The notes: generated from the sequence alone by a model not told the origin. DNA of 13,183 nucleotides from Nocardioides sp. (GCA_003519585.1 DOWL01000061.1:6371-19553); one strand, 5' to 3'. Shown: positions 1 to 6,691, counted from the first letter of the stretch. Numbers and translations: made by a program.

Positions 1-279
1 GTCCGCCTGCGGCGCGAGCACGAGGGTTTCGTTGAAGCGTCGCTCAACTCCAACGCCGACGACGAGCACGATCCCGAGGGTGCCACGATCGCCTTCGAGC
101 GCTCTCAGGTGGAGACGCTCACGCGACGGCTCGAGCAGCACCTGACGGAGCTCGACGCCGCGGTGCTCCGCCTGGACGCCGGGACGTATGGCGTCTGCGC
201 GCGCTGCGGAGGGTCGATCCCGCCGGCCCGGCTCGAGGCTCGTCCAGCCGCCCTGACGTGTGTGGGGTGCGCTACCTAG
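1..279 (+). CDS. TraR/DksA-type C4 zinc-finger protein, 3' part
   Basis: The gene is open from base 1 in frame 1 and ends at TAG 277-279, so 92 C-terminal residues are visible and the start lies outside the window. The visible part has a charged, probably helical stretch (about residues 31-60), then a C4 zinc finger with Cys66, Cys69, Cys87 and Cys90 in the arrangement typical of the DksA/TraR C-terminal finger (GTYGVCARCG ... CVGC). Proteins of this family bind in the RNA polymerase secondary channel, but many short actinobacterial members are uncharacterised. The acidic tip needed for DksA activity cannot be assigned from this fragment. The family call is strong; a DksA-like role in transcription is inference. 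Confidence 0.88.
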   Translation, partial: VRLRREHEGFVEASLNSNADDEHDPEGATIAFERSQVETLTRRLEQHLTELDAAVLRLDAGTYGVCARCGGSIPPARLEARPAALTCVGCAT

Positions 280-282
280 GAT
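277..282 (+). promoter_or_regulatory. Candidate -10 (TAGGAT) for the secreted protein gene at 331
   Basis: TAGGAT overlaps the stop codon of the DksA-like gene. Transcription would start near 289 and leave a leader of about 40 nt. That leader contains a GGAG at 318-321, 9 nt before the ATG at 331. This is one of the few starts in the window with both a leader and a plausible ribosome-binding site. Assigned by motif only; no clear -35 was identified. Confidence 0.35.
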
Positions 283-330
283 GGCGGGAACCCATCGTCC
301 GATCCCTCAATCGACTCGGAGACGATCCCC

Positions 331-879
331 ATGCGCACTCGCCCCCTCGCCGTCGGCACCGCCGCGGCCGCCCTGCTGCTCACCGGCCTCGTGACCTCCC
401 CGGCGCACGCCCTGCCGCCCACCACCCGCACCATCACCGACCCGGTCGACAAGACCGCGGCGTACGACATCACTCAGGTCACGATGCGCTCGGCACCCAA
501 GAGCAATCGGCCGGCGGTCGTGATCGTCAAGCACGGCCGGCCCGTGAAGTTCGGCGACGCGCTCGACGTGTGGTTCGACCTCGACGGCGACAAGGTGCCC
601 GACCTGCACCTGAGCGGCAGCTCGTTCTCGGAGTTCACCGTGCGTAGGGCGAAGTCGTTCACCAAGGACGGCAAGGACATCTCCAACAAGGACTGCGCTC
701 GGTTGGCGATGGCCGGGAAGACCTCCAAGATCCGGCTGTTCCCCGCCTGCGTCGGCTCCCCGCTCGCCTTCGCCGTGGCCGTGAAGTCCTCGGCGCAGGG
801 CAAGCCCGCCTCCGCCGACGACTGGGCTCCTCGCGCGGAGCGGTTCACCAAGAAGGTGCTCGCCGCACCCTTGAGCTGA
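331..879 (+). CDS. Uncharacterised secreted protein with signal peptide
   Basis: 182 aa. The N-terminus is a classic Sec signal peptide: Arg at 2 and 4, a hydrophobic run at about 6-21, and an Ala-His-Ala cleavage site after residue 27, so the mature protein is extracytoplasmic. The mature part has two cysteines (Cys122, Cys140) that could form a disulfide. It also has an Asp-rich DLDGDKVPD segment at 83-91 resembling a short calcium-binding loop. The C-terminal DWAPRAERFT element resembles, from memory, a widespread family of small secreted actinobacterial proteins of unknown function. ATG 331 is preceded by GGAG at 318-321. It stands alone between a zinc-finger gene and a winged-helix gene, so context gives no function. 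That it is a real secreted protein is well supported; its role is unknown. Confidence 0.82.
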   Translation: MRTRPLAVGTAAAALLLTGLVTSPAHALPPTTRTITDPVDKTAAYDITQVTMRSAPKSNRPAVVIVKHGRPVKFGDALDVWFDLDGDKVPDLHLSGSSFSEFTVRRAKSFTKDGKDISNKDCARLAMAGKTSKIRLFPACVGSPLAFAVAVKSSAQGKPASADDWAPRAERFTKKVLAAPLS

Positions 880-932
880 CCGAAGCTGACCCGAGGTCAG
901 CCCTCGTTGTCGTCCGAAGCGCCGGGGCGTCG

Positions 933-938
933 TAGTGT
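933..938 (+). promoter_or_regulatory. Candidate leaderless -10 (TAGTGT)
   Basis: TAGTGT is followed by 6 nt and then GTG 945, with no Shine-Dalgarno sequence between. The spacing puts the expected transcription start at the start codon, so the mRNA would be leaderless. No convincing -35 is visible. Confidence 0.5.
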
Positions 939-944
939 GGCCCG

Positions 945-1403
945 GTGGCCGAGGAGTACTGCGACCTGTGCGACCTCCCCTTGAGCACCTGCATCCACGG
1001 GATGCCCAAGCCGCCCCCGCCTCCGCCACCCACACCGCGCACCCCGCGGGCCCGGACGGTCTCGTCACCGCGCACCTCGACCGTGCGTACGACGAGTGCA
1101 CCAACGCGGGCGCCGAGCAAGGTCACCGACCAGTCGGTGTTCCGTCCACACATCGTGCGGATCCTCAAGCAGGAGGGCAGCCTCGAGACCGAGGACATGC
1201 TGCTCGAGCTCGAGATGGCGATGGAGGACGACCTGCGCGAACGCGACCGGCAGCCGACGCCGACCGGCGAGGTCCGCTGGCACCAGTCGGCGCGCAAGGA
1301 GCGCAAGGCGATGATCGACGCCGGTCTGATGGCCGGCGGCAAGCCGGGCGTATGGGAGCTCACGGATGCCGGACGTTCGATCGCTTATGAGAAACCCTCG
1401 TGA
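945..1403 (+). CDS. Protein with N-terminal Cys cluster and C-terminal winged-helix (Mrr_N-like) domain
   Basis: 152 aa from a GTG start fixed by the -10 motif 6 nt upstream. Three parts are visible. First, an N-terminal C-x2-C-x6-C-x-H cluster (Cys6, Cys9, Cys16, His18) that could bind one zinc. Second, a Pro/Thr/Arg-rich linker (about 21-60) including seven consecutive prolines. Third, a C-terminal domain (about 62-150) with helix-turn-helix-like segments ending in VWELTDAGRSIAYEKPS. The W-E-L-T-x-A-G-R motif is typical of the wing of Mrr N-terminal-like winged helices. No nuclease catalytic domain is present, so this is not a restriction enzyme. A DNA-binding role is inferred from the fold. 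It is transcribed toward the hydrolase at 1591-2223. Confidence 0.78.
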   Translation: MAEEYCDLCDLPLSTCIHGMPKPPPPPPPTPRTPRARTVSSPRTSTVRTTSAPTRAPSKVTDQSVFRPHIVRILKQEGSLETEDMLLELEMAMEDDLRERDRQPTPTGEVRWHQSARKERKAMIDAGLMAGGKPGVWELTDAGRSIAYEKPS

Positions 1404-1590
1404 GTCTCGGCCCGGCACCCACGACGGACGCTCGCTCCGCTTCGCGGGCTTCGCAGTCCATCGTGGGCGACGGGCCGATCACGAGGCGCGCTCGCTCCGC
1501 TCGCGAACCACTCCCGGGCGGCGTATCGCGTAAGTCACTGTCTTAGATCCCGCCGCCGCTGGGAACTTAGGACATATGGCGAGGCCAGCA
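1404..1590. repeat. Convergent intergenic region with two nested inverted repeats and a 12-bp direct repeat
   Basis: These 187 bp carry no gene I can support. (1) A long imperfect inverted repeat: arms 1407-1414/1471-1478 (8 bp) and 1418-1429/1456-1467 (12 bp, one mismatch at 1425:1460), separated by a 3x3 internal loop, with a 26-nt apex that can form a small ccgc/gcgg hairpin. (2) A 12-bp direct repeat, cgctcgctccgc, at 1429-1440 and 1489-1500. (3) A second inverted repeat, 1517-1523/1551-1557 (ggcggcg/cgccgcc), enclosing a quasi-palindrome at 1531-1545 (taag...ctta). The first structure may act as a terminator for the convergent genes on either side. There is no U-tract, as is usual in high-GC actinobacteria. 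Confidence 0.6.
1407..1478. terminator. Probable bidirectional factor-independent terminator hairpin
   Basis: The hairpin lies just after the stop at 1403 (+), in the gap before the end of the (-) gene at 1591. The stem has 8 + 12 bp arms with a 3x3 internal loop and one mismatch. Its position between two converging genes fits termination, but the 26-nt apex is larger than usual and no T-tract follows, so an RNA or repeat-element role is possible. Confidence 0.4.
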
Positions 1591-2223
1591 CTACCACGGC
1601 TGGGGGAACCGCGTCGTATAGACCGCGATCTCCGTGCCCAGCGTCGCGCCCAGTCCGAGCTCGAGGTCGTTCCCGGACCAGAACTTGCCGGGGTCGTAGT
1701 AGTTCGACGGTCGTGAGCCGTCCAGCAGTCCCATGGCGATGTAGGCGTCGGCGACGACCTCGGCGCAATAGGCCAGCTCGGTCGGCGCCTGCCGGCGCAG
1801 CCGCCCACGTGCCACGCGTCCGAGCAGGCCGACCGTCGAGGGGAACGGCAGCCCGTCCATCCTCGCAATCGTCTTGAGCAGCGCGTCCTCCATCTCGGGC
1901 GTGACGTCGATCGAGAGCTGACGCAGCCAGCCCTCCTGCTGGTAGCGGTCGGTCCACTGCAGGACCGCCGCCCGCAGGTCGTGCAGCTGGACCCCACGGT
2001 GGTGATCTCCGGTCCACACGTCCTGGAGGCCCTTGCCGAGTTCGGCATGCCACATCAGCGGGGGCAGGTCGTCGAGGACCACCGCCATCCCGACGTGGTT
2101 GACCGGTGCGTTGGTGAGCGTGCGGATGGCGTGGTCGGCGATCGATGCCCCTCGGAACAGCCACAGGTCTCCGGTGCGGGTCAGGTCGACCGCCTTGTCG
2201 AGGGAGATCCGGGACTCGTCCAT
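1591..2223 (-). CDS. Permuted papain-like (NlpC/P60-superfamily, YiiX-like) hydrolase
   Basis: 210 aa. Early in the protein there is a His motif, NHVGMAVVL (His43). Late there is LAYCAEVVADAY (Cys153, Glu155). A His before the Cys is the circularly permuted order of the YaeF/YiiX-type papain-fold enzymes. Classical NlpC/P60 proteins have the Cys first. Family members are thiol amidases or hydrolases, often of unknown substrate. No signal peptide is visible, so it is probably cytoplasmic. ATG 2223 is preceded at 6 nt by GATGAT, a weak -10-like hexamer, and there is no ribosome-binding site. It is divergent from the small membrane gene at 2238, with 14 bp between start codons. The fold call is good; the substrate is unknown. 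Confidence 0.78.
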   Translation of the reverse strand: MDESRISLDKAVDLTRTGDLWLFRGASIADHAIRTLTNAPVNHVGMAVVLDDLPPLMWHAELGKGLQDVWTGDHHRGVQLHDLRAAVLQWTDRYQQEGWLRQLSIDVTPEMEDALLKTIARMDGLPFPSTVGLLGRVARGRLRRQAPTELAYCAEVVADAYIAMGLLDGSRPSNYYDPGKFWSGNDLELGLGATLGTEIAVYTTRFPQPW

Positions 2224-2225
2224 GG

Positions 2226-2235
2226 CACGATCATC
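2226..2235. promoter_or_regulatory. Overlapping divergent -10-like elements between starts 2223(-) and 2238(+)
   Basis: CACGAT at 2226-2231 lies 6 nt before GTG 2238 on the + strand. GATGAT (complement of 2230-2235) lies 6 nt before ATG 2223 on the - strand. Both have the A at position 2 and T at position 6 that dominate actinobacterial -10 boxes, and they share two bases. If both are real, two RNA polymerases could not open them together. Motif-based only; both are weaker than TAnnnT. Confidence 0.35.
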
Positions 2236-2237
2236 TC

Positions 2238-2393
2238 GTGAAAGTGTGGAAGTGGCTCGGACTCGCGGGCCTGGCCGGGGTGGCGGCCACCGGTGTGGTG
2301 ATCGCTCGTGACCAGCGCCAACGCACCCAGATGGAGCCGGACGACGTACGCGCCCGGCTGCACGAGCGGCTGGAGCAGACGGCGGAGGACTGA
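2238..2393 (+). CDS. Small single-pass membrane protein, 51 aa
   Basis: The protein begins MKVWKWLGLAGLAG from GTG 2238. A longer in-frame reading from 2145 would run antisense through the hydrolase gene, and its extra residues are Arg/Gly/Pro-rich and implausible. Residues about 5-23 form one hydrophobic transmembrane segment. The remaining about 28 residues are charged (PDDVRARLHERLEQTAED) and look helical. Short proteins with a VVIAR-x-x-R junction and a V-R-x-R-L-H-x-R tail are, from memory, common in actinobacteria but uncharacterised. The orientation is probably N-out/C-in because Arg/Lys follow the segment. It shares its start region with the divergent papain-like gene. Confidence 0.72.
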   Translation: MKVWKWLGLAGLAGVAATGVVIARDQRQRTQMEPDDVRARLHERLEQTAED

Positions 2394-2434
2394 GCCGTAC
2401 GGCGTGCCCGGCGGTGACTGTCGGTGGCTCGTCG

Positions 2435-2440
2435 TAGGTT
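2435..2440 (+). promoter_or_regulatory. Leaderless -10 (TAGGTT) of the SprT-like gene
   Basis: TAGGTT ends 7 nt before ATG 2448. This spacing puts the transcription start on the ATG and decides in favour of 2448 over the in-frame GTG at 2424, which lies upstream of the promoter. Confidence 0.55.
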
Positions 2441-2447
2441 GCGGTTC

Positions 2448-3113
2448 ATGGACCTCCGTGACGCCTTCGCGCTGGCCGAGTACCTCCTCGAGGTGCACGG
2501 TCTCGACGACTGGGACGTCGCCTACGACAACGCCAAGCGGCGTGCCGGTGTCTGCCGGTTCGCCGACAAGACGCTGGGGCTGAGCGCGCCGCTGACCGCC
2601 GTGCACTCCGATGACGACGTCCGCGACACGATCCTGCATGAGATCGCACATGCGCTCGTCGGTCCCCAGCATGGCCACGACGCCACCTGGGTGGCCAAGG
2701 CTCGGGCGATCGGCAGCTCGGGTGAGCGGTGCGTCTCGCCCGACGCGCCCGCGGCGCCAGCGGCCTGGCTCGGCGTCTGTCCGGCCGGTCACACGCTCGA
2801 GCGACATCGCCGGCCCGAGCGGGTGCTGACCTGCGGCGAGTGCTCGTCGGTCTTCGACCTCGCTCACGTCTACTCCTGGACCCACCACGGCCGGCCGGCG
2901 ATCCTGCACCCCAACTACGAGGCCGAGCTGGCCCGGCTGCGGGAGGGCCGGCGACCGGTGCTGCTCCCAGTCGGCGCCCGAGCGCGGGTGACCGTCGAGG
3001 GCGAATACCACGGGACCATCGGCAAGATCGCCAAGCGCGGTCGGACGTCCTATCACCTCCGCACCGGACGCACCTTGCTGCGCGTGCCCTTCGCCTGGGT
3101 CGAGCGCGCGTGA
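2448..3113 (+). CDS. SprT-like zinc metalloprotein with zinc ribbon and C-terminal SH3-like extension
   Basis: 221 aa from ATG 2448. Residues 1-90 form a SprT-like domain with the zincin motif HEIAH at 64-68 and a following HGHD at 75-78 that supplies the third zinc ligand. A zinc-ribbon-like set follows: Cys111, His115, Cys129, Cys132. Residues about 176-219 (ARVTVEGEYHGT ... RVPFAWVE) look like a short beta-rich, SH3/KOW-like module. SprT/Spartan-family proteins are associated with proteolysis of DNA-crosslinked proteins, but bacterial members are mostly uncharacterised. The Glu of HEIAH is present, so catalysis is possible. No signal peptide, so it is cytoplasmic. The DUF1707-type gene follows after 19 bp with its own promoter motif. 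Confidence 0.82.
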   Translation: MDLRDAFALAEYLLEVHGLDDWDVAYDNAKRRAGVCRFADKTLGLSAPLTAVHSDDDVRDTILHEIAHALVGPQHGHDATWVAKARAIGSSGERCVSPDAPAAPAAWLGVCPAGHTLERHRRPERVLTCGECSSVFDLAHVYSWTHHGRPAILHPNYEAELARLREGRRPVLLPVGARARVTVEGEYHGTIGKIAKRGRTSYHLRTGRTLLRVPFAWVERA

Positions 3114-3120
3114 CCTCCGC

Positions 3121-3126
3121 TACCTT
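3121..3126 (+). promoter_or_regulatory. Candidate leaderless -10 (TACCTT)
   Basis: TACCTT lies 6 nt before GTG 3133, in the 19-bp gap after the SprT-like gene. There is no Shine-Dalgarno sequence. Confidence 0.5.
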
Positions 3127-3132
3127 GCTCCC

Positions 3133-4071
3133 GTGACCTCGCCCGACGAGCGTGCCGACAACAGCGCCCGCAACGACGCCATCAAGCTGGTCGAGGAGGC
3201 GCTGAAGTCGGGGCGCATCGTCCAGGCCGACCACGACATGCGCGTCGATCAGCTGCGCCACGCCCAGACGATGCAGGAGGTCGACCTCCAGGTCCGCGAC
3301 CTGCGAGCGCCCGCTCCCACCTCGCCGGCCACGGTGGCGCCGGTGCCACCGACACCCACCGGCCAGCCCGCGCCCGAGGCGGCCCCGCCGTGGCCGCTGG
3401 TCAACTACGGCCCGGGCACGGCGACCACGCTCGAGACCGCCCAGATCACCACCGCGGTCGCCAAGGGCGGGAAGCTGATCGGCGGCGTCATCGCCTTCAT
3501 CGTCCTCATCGCGGTGGTGGTGCCGATCGCCGGCGCCGCCATCGCGTTCTTCGCCGCCCGCGACTCCTTTCCCGACTTCGACGAGATCGGGCCGACCGAC
3601 GACACGACCTACCTCCCGGGTCAGGCGCCCGGCGCGGACGGCGTCAACCTGCACACCGTCGACGGCTACCAGGAGCTCGTCGACGCCGTCCGGGACAAGT
3701 CCGGTCACACCTACGCCTACTCCACGGTCCTCTACCCCCGCTACGCCGTACTCGAGATCCCGACCGGCACCAACAACCGCTACGAGAACTTCTACTGGGA
3801 CGGCGAGACCCTCGAGCTCCAGTCCATCAAGGGCACCACCGACGCCAAGCAGGTCGACATCGGCCTGGTCGATCCCCAGGTGATCATCGACTGCCTCGAG
3901 ACGGTGCGCGGCCGGACCGACAACCCCGACAGCTGGTATGCCATCGTCAGCGACTCCTTCGACGCCGGCCCGCAGATCAGCTGCTACGCCAGCAACGACT
4001 TCGGCGAGACGACGTACATCGTCCAAGACCTCGACGGCACGGTCGTCTACGACTCGGAGCAGCAGGGCTGA
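3133..4071 (+). CDS. DUF1707-type membrane protein
   Basis: 312 aa from GTG 3133. Residues about 4-58 match the DUF1707 pattern: a short helical domain with A-x-x-S-G/E-G-R-I-x-x-x-D-x-D-x-R-x-x-x-L and a terminal D-L. A Pro/Thr/Ala-rich linker (59-95) follows, then one transmembrane helix at about 115-141. The C-terminal domain of about 170 residues has two cysteines (in IIDCLETV and ISCYASND) that could pair. With the N-terminus inside, the large C-terminal domain would be extracytoplasmic. DUF1707 domains in actinobacteria are often fused to membrane segments; their role is unknown. The C-terminal domain is acidic and I do not recognise it. Confidence 0.75.
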   Translation: MTSPDERADNSARNDAIKLVEEALKSGRIVQADHDMRVDQLRHAQTMQEVDLQVRDLRAPAPTSPATVAPVPPTPTGQPAPEAAPPWPLVNYGPGTATTLETAQITTAVAKGGKLIGGVIAFIVLIAVVVPIAGAAIAFFAARDSFPDFDEIGPTDDTTYLPGQAPGADGVNLHTVDGYQELVDAVRDKSGHTYAYSTVLYPRYAVLEIPTGTNNRYENFYWDGETLELQSIKGTTDAKQVDIGLVDPQVIIDCLETVRGRTDNPDSWYAIVSDSFDAGPQISCYASNDFGETTYIVQDLDGTVVYDSEQQG

Positions 4072-4101
4072 CGTGGAGGCCGAATGAGGGGCTGACTCGG
4101 G

Positions 4102-4107
4102 TACCTC
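4102..4107 (+). promoter_or_regulatory. Weak -10-like element (TACCTC) before gntK
   Basis: TACCTC is 5 nt from ATG 4113, slightly closer than the other leaderless-type elements here, and lacks the final T. It is the only promoter-like feature I see in the 41-bp gap before the gluconate operon. Confidence 0.25.
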
Positions 4108-4112
4108 CAGGG

Positions 4113-4622
4113 ATGGCCCCTCTATCCCACCCCATCGTCGCCATGGGGGTCTCCGGCTCCGGCAAGTCCACGGTCGGTGCCGCGCTCGCCGGCCGCTTGC
4201 GGGTGCCCTTCGAGGACGCGGACGACCTGCATCCGCCGGCCAATATCGAGAAGATGTCGCGCGGCGAGCCGCTCGACGACCACGACCGATGGCCCTGGCT
4301 CGAACTGATCGGCGAGTGGCTGGCGGCCCATGAGCACGGCGGGGTGATCGCCTGCTCGGCCCTCAAGCGGAAGTACCGCGACCAGCTCCGGCACCACTGC
4401 TCGTCGGTGGAGTTCCTGCACCTCGAGGGCGGGCGCGACCTGATCGAACGACGGCAGGCCTCGCGACCCGGGCACTTCATGCCGAGCTCGCTGCTGACCT
4501 CGCAGTTCGAGACCCTCGAGCCGCTGGCGCCCGACGAGCGCGGGGTCGTGATCAGCGTGGCCGGCAGTGTCGATGAGATTGTGGAGGGGTACCTCGAGAG
4601 GAGCCGTCTCGAGGAGGACTGA
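4113..4622 (+). CDS. gntK: Gluconokinase
   Basis: 169 aa, close to the usual about 170-175 of GntK. It phosphorylates D-gluconate with ATP to 6-phosphogluconate, feeding the pentose phosphate or Entner-Doudoroff route. A Walker A P-loop GVSGSGKST lies at 12-20. It is followed by FEDADDLHPPANIEKM and GEPLDDHDRWPWL, both highly typical of GntK, and CSALKRKYRDQLR. ATG 4113 is chosen because upstream codons in this frame run out of register through the DUF1707 gene and are Arg-rich. The stop overlaps the permease start by one base (TGATG), so the two genes are co-translated. No GntR-type regulator is in the window. Confidence 0.96.
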   Translation: MAPLSHPIVAMGVSGSGKSTVGAALAGRLRVPFEDADDLHPPANIEKMSRGEPLDDHDRWPWLELIGEWLAAHEHGGVIACSALKRKYRDQLRHHCSSVEFLHLEGGRDLIERRQASRPGHFMPSSLLTSQFETLEPLAPDERGVVISVAGSVDEIVEGYLERSRLEED

Positions 4623-6016
4623 TGTCCGCGCTGCTCACCGTCCTGGCCGACGATCTCGTCGAACCCGTCGCACCTGGATGGCAACTGATCCTCGCCACCC
4701 TCGTCGCGATCGCCCTGATCGTCGTGCTGATCACGGTGGTCAAGCTCAACCCGTTCCTGGCGTTGATCCTCGGCGGCCTCGCGATGGGCGCCCTCGCCGG
4801 CGAGAACCTCATCGACGTCATGGCTTCGTTCACCGCGGGGTTCGGGACCACGGCCGCCGGGGTCGGCGTGCTGATCGCGCTGGGTGCGATCTTCGCGAAG
4901 CTGCTCGCCGACTCCGGCGGCGCCGACCAGGTGGTCGACACGATCGTGGGTCGCGCGTCGGGACGGATGTTGCCCTGGGCGATGGCCGCGGTCGGGGCGA
5001 TCATCGGGCTGCCGATGTTCTTCGAGATCGGCCTGGTCATGTTGATGCCGGTGATCTACCTCGTCGCCCGACGGGCGCAGGTCTCACTCATCACCGTCGG
5101 GATCCCGGCCCTCGCGGGGCTCTCGGCGATGCACGGCTTCGTGCCGCCGCACCCCGGGCCGGTGACCGCGATCGACCTGTTGCACGCCGACCTGGGCGTG
5201 ACCCTCGCGCTGGGCATCCTGGTCGCCGTACCGACGATCATCGTGGCCGGCCCCCTCTACGGCACCCTCGCCGGCCGGTGGGTGGTCGTGGAACCACCGA
5301 CGACGTACGACACCGACGGCGAACGCGAGGCCGTCGACGTGGACCGCCGCCCGTCGTTCGCGGTCACCATCGCGACGATCCTGCTGCCGGTCGCACTGAT
5401 GCTCTCCAAGGCATTGGCCGACGTGCTGATCGACGACCCGGAGAACGGCGTGCAGAAGGTCTTCGACGTGATCGGCGCGCCGTTCATCGCGCTGCTCATC
5501 GGCGTCCTCGTGGCCATGGTGACCTTCGGCGTGCGGGTCGGGATGGACCGCTCGGTGCTCTCGGAGACGGTGTCGGCGTCCTTGCCGCCGATCGCCGGCA
5601 TCCTGCTGATCGTCGCGGCGGGCGGCGGCTTCAAGCAGGTGCTGGTCGACAGCGGCATCGGGACGCTCCTGGCCGACTGGGCCCGCGACGCGAACATATC
5701 CGTGCTGCTGCTCGGCTGGGTGATCGCGGTGCTCATCAGGCTCGCCACCGGTTCGGCCACGATCGCCACGATCACCGCCTCCTCGTTGATCGTCGACCTG
5801 GTCGCCGGCATGTCGACCGGCGAGGTATCGCTCGTCGTACTGGCAGTCGGCGCGGGCTCGCTGTTCTTCTCCCACGTCAACGATGCCGGCTTCTGGCTCG
5901 TCAACCAGTACTTCGGGCTGACTGTGGGCCAGACGGTGAAAACCTGGTCGATCATGGAGACTGTGCTGTCCGTCTCCGGCCTACTGTGCGTGTTGCTGCT
6001 CTCGCTGGTGATCTAG
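4622..6016 (+). CDS. Gluconate:H+ symporter, GntP family
   Basis: 464 aa, typical of the family (about 440-460). It imports gluconate (or a related sugar acid) across the cytoplasmic membrane with protons. The protein is very hydrophobic, with about 12 or more candidate membrane segments. The family signature HGFVPPHPGP is at 171-180. The C-terminal conserved block FSHVNDAGFWLVNQYFG is present, as is the preceding ATGSATIATITA-like segment. A hydrophilic loop with many Asp/Glu/Arg (about 220-245) separates the halves. A strong ribosome-binding site, gaggagga at 4611-4618, lies inside the end of gntK. The substrate is inferred from fusion to gntK in one operon. The last 36 bp overlap the convergent gene at 5981. 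Confidence 0.95.
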   Translation: MSALLTVLADDLVEPVAPGWQLILATLVAIALIVVLITVVKLNPFLALILGGLAMGALAGENLIDVMASFTAGFGTTAAGVGVLIALGAIFAKLLADSGGADQVVDTIVGRASGRMLPWAMAAVGAIIGLPMFFEIGLVMLMPVIYLVARRAQVSLITVGIPALAGLSAMHGFVPPHPGPVTAIDLLHADLGVTLALGILVAVPTIIVAGPLYGTLAGRWVVVEPPTTYDTDGEREAVDVDRRPSFAVTIATILLPVALMLSKALADVLIDDPENGVQKVFDVIGAPFIALLIGVLVAMVTFGVRVGMDRSVLSETVSASLPPIAGILLIVAAGGGFKQVLVDSGIGTLLADWARDANISVLLLGWVIAVLIRLATGSATIATITASSLIVDLVAGMSTGEVSLVVLAVGAGSLFFSHVNDAGFWLVNQYFGLTVGQTVKTWSIMETVLSVSGLLCVLLLSLVI

Positions 6017-6691
6017 GCCGTAGACGTAACGGCTGCTCGGCACCAGGTCGAGGTCGTGGTCGAAGCCGATCCGGGCCACGCTCGCCATCAGCCGGTCGAG
6101 CCGGTCGTGAAGCTCCTGGTCGTCGCCCTGGCTGCCGTAGAACGCGTGCCTGTCGATCATCCCGGCGCTCGGGAACAGCTCCTCGACCAGGGCGTCGACC
6201 CGGCGCGGCGTCTCGGTCAGTTCGCGGAGCACGATGTTCTGGACGTAGCCGAACGTCGCCTGGGTCGCCATCGCGACGGGCGTGTGGTCGACCAGCCAGC
6301 GATGCAGCCACTCGTCGCGGGCCAGCTCGTCGGGCCGCTGGAGCACCGCGATGTTGGCGAGGGCGTCCATCCGCTCACCGTGGGCGGTCTCCGGAGGCGA
6401 GATCGGCAGCCGCTCCTCGACCTCCCAGCCGGCCAGCTTGCCCGTCTGCTCGGTCAGGATCCGGGTGGAATCGCTGGCGATGTCGCTGGCCGTGTCGCTG
6501 TCGGTCCAGATGCTGAGCACCGCGGCGATGTGATCGGGGCCGGCCGCGATGCGCATCGCGGGGGCGACGTCGTCGTCGTCGAGGTTGAGCTGCAGCCGTC
6601 GTACGCCGGCAGCGGCCAGTCGGCCATGGAGGTCGTCCTCCCGCAGTCGACGCGGGAGGTCGTCGCCCCAGGCGACGTACATCAGCTTCAC
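5981..6691 (-). CDS. EthD-domain-like protein
   Basis: 236 aa from GTG 6691. The GTG overlaps the stop of the upstream gene by 4 nt (GTGA), which supports it over ATG at 6682. The protein begins VKLMYVAWGDD and has two similar-looking halves. The C-terminal half contains R-P-D-E-L-A-R-D-E-W-L-H-R-W-L-V-D-H-T-P, followed by a Y-V-Q-N segment, like the EthD/dimeric alpha-beta barrel pattern (helix with H-x-P, then Y-x-Q). EthD-type domains occur in small dimeric barrels of degradation and biosynthetic pathways; no catalytic role can be assigned. An Asp-Ser repeat (about residues 65-72) arises from a 12-bp DNA repeat. The 3' end is antisense to the end of the permease gene. Confidence 0.65.
   Translation of the reverse strand: MKLMYVAWGDDLPRRLREDDLHGRLAAAGVRRLQLNLDDDDVAPAMRIAAGPDHIAAVLSIWTDSDTASDIASDSTRILTEQTGKLAGWEVEERLPISPPETAHGERMDALANIAVLQRPDELARDEWLHRWLVDHTPVAMATQATFGYVQNIVLRELTETPRRVDALVEELFPSAGMIDRHAFYGSQGDDQELHDRLDRLMASVARIGFDHDLDLVPSSRYVYGLDHQREQQHAQ
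6471..6506. repeat. Three imperfect 12-bp tandem units inside the EthD-like gene
   Basis: Units tcgctggcgatg (6471-6482), tcgctggccgtg (6483-6494) and tcgctgtcggtc (6495-6506) follow head to tail in frame. They encode the SDTASDIASDS segment on the - strand, four residues per unit. This looks like local slippage kept in frame. Confidence 0.6.

Noticed and set aside
945..1403. Mrr-type restriction enzyme / defence gene
   Set aside because: Only the winged-helix-like part resembles Mrr; there is no nuclease domain and no methylase nearby.
2446..4026. 526-codon open frame on the - strand
   Set aside because: Low-complexity Arg/Gly/Val shadow of the SprT-like and DUF1707 genes, typical of high-GC DNA.
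3390..4112. Long N-terminal extension of the gluconokinase frame
   Set aside because: It is an Arg-rich shadow of the DUF1707 gene in another frame; the GntK motif block begins right after ATG 4113.
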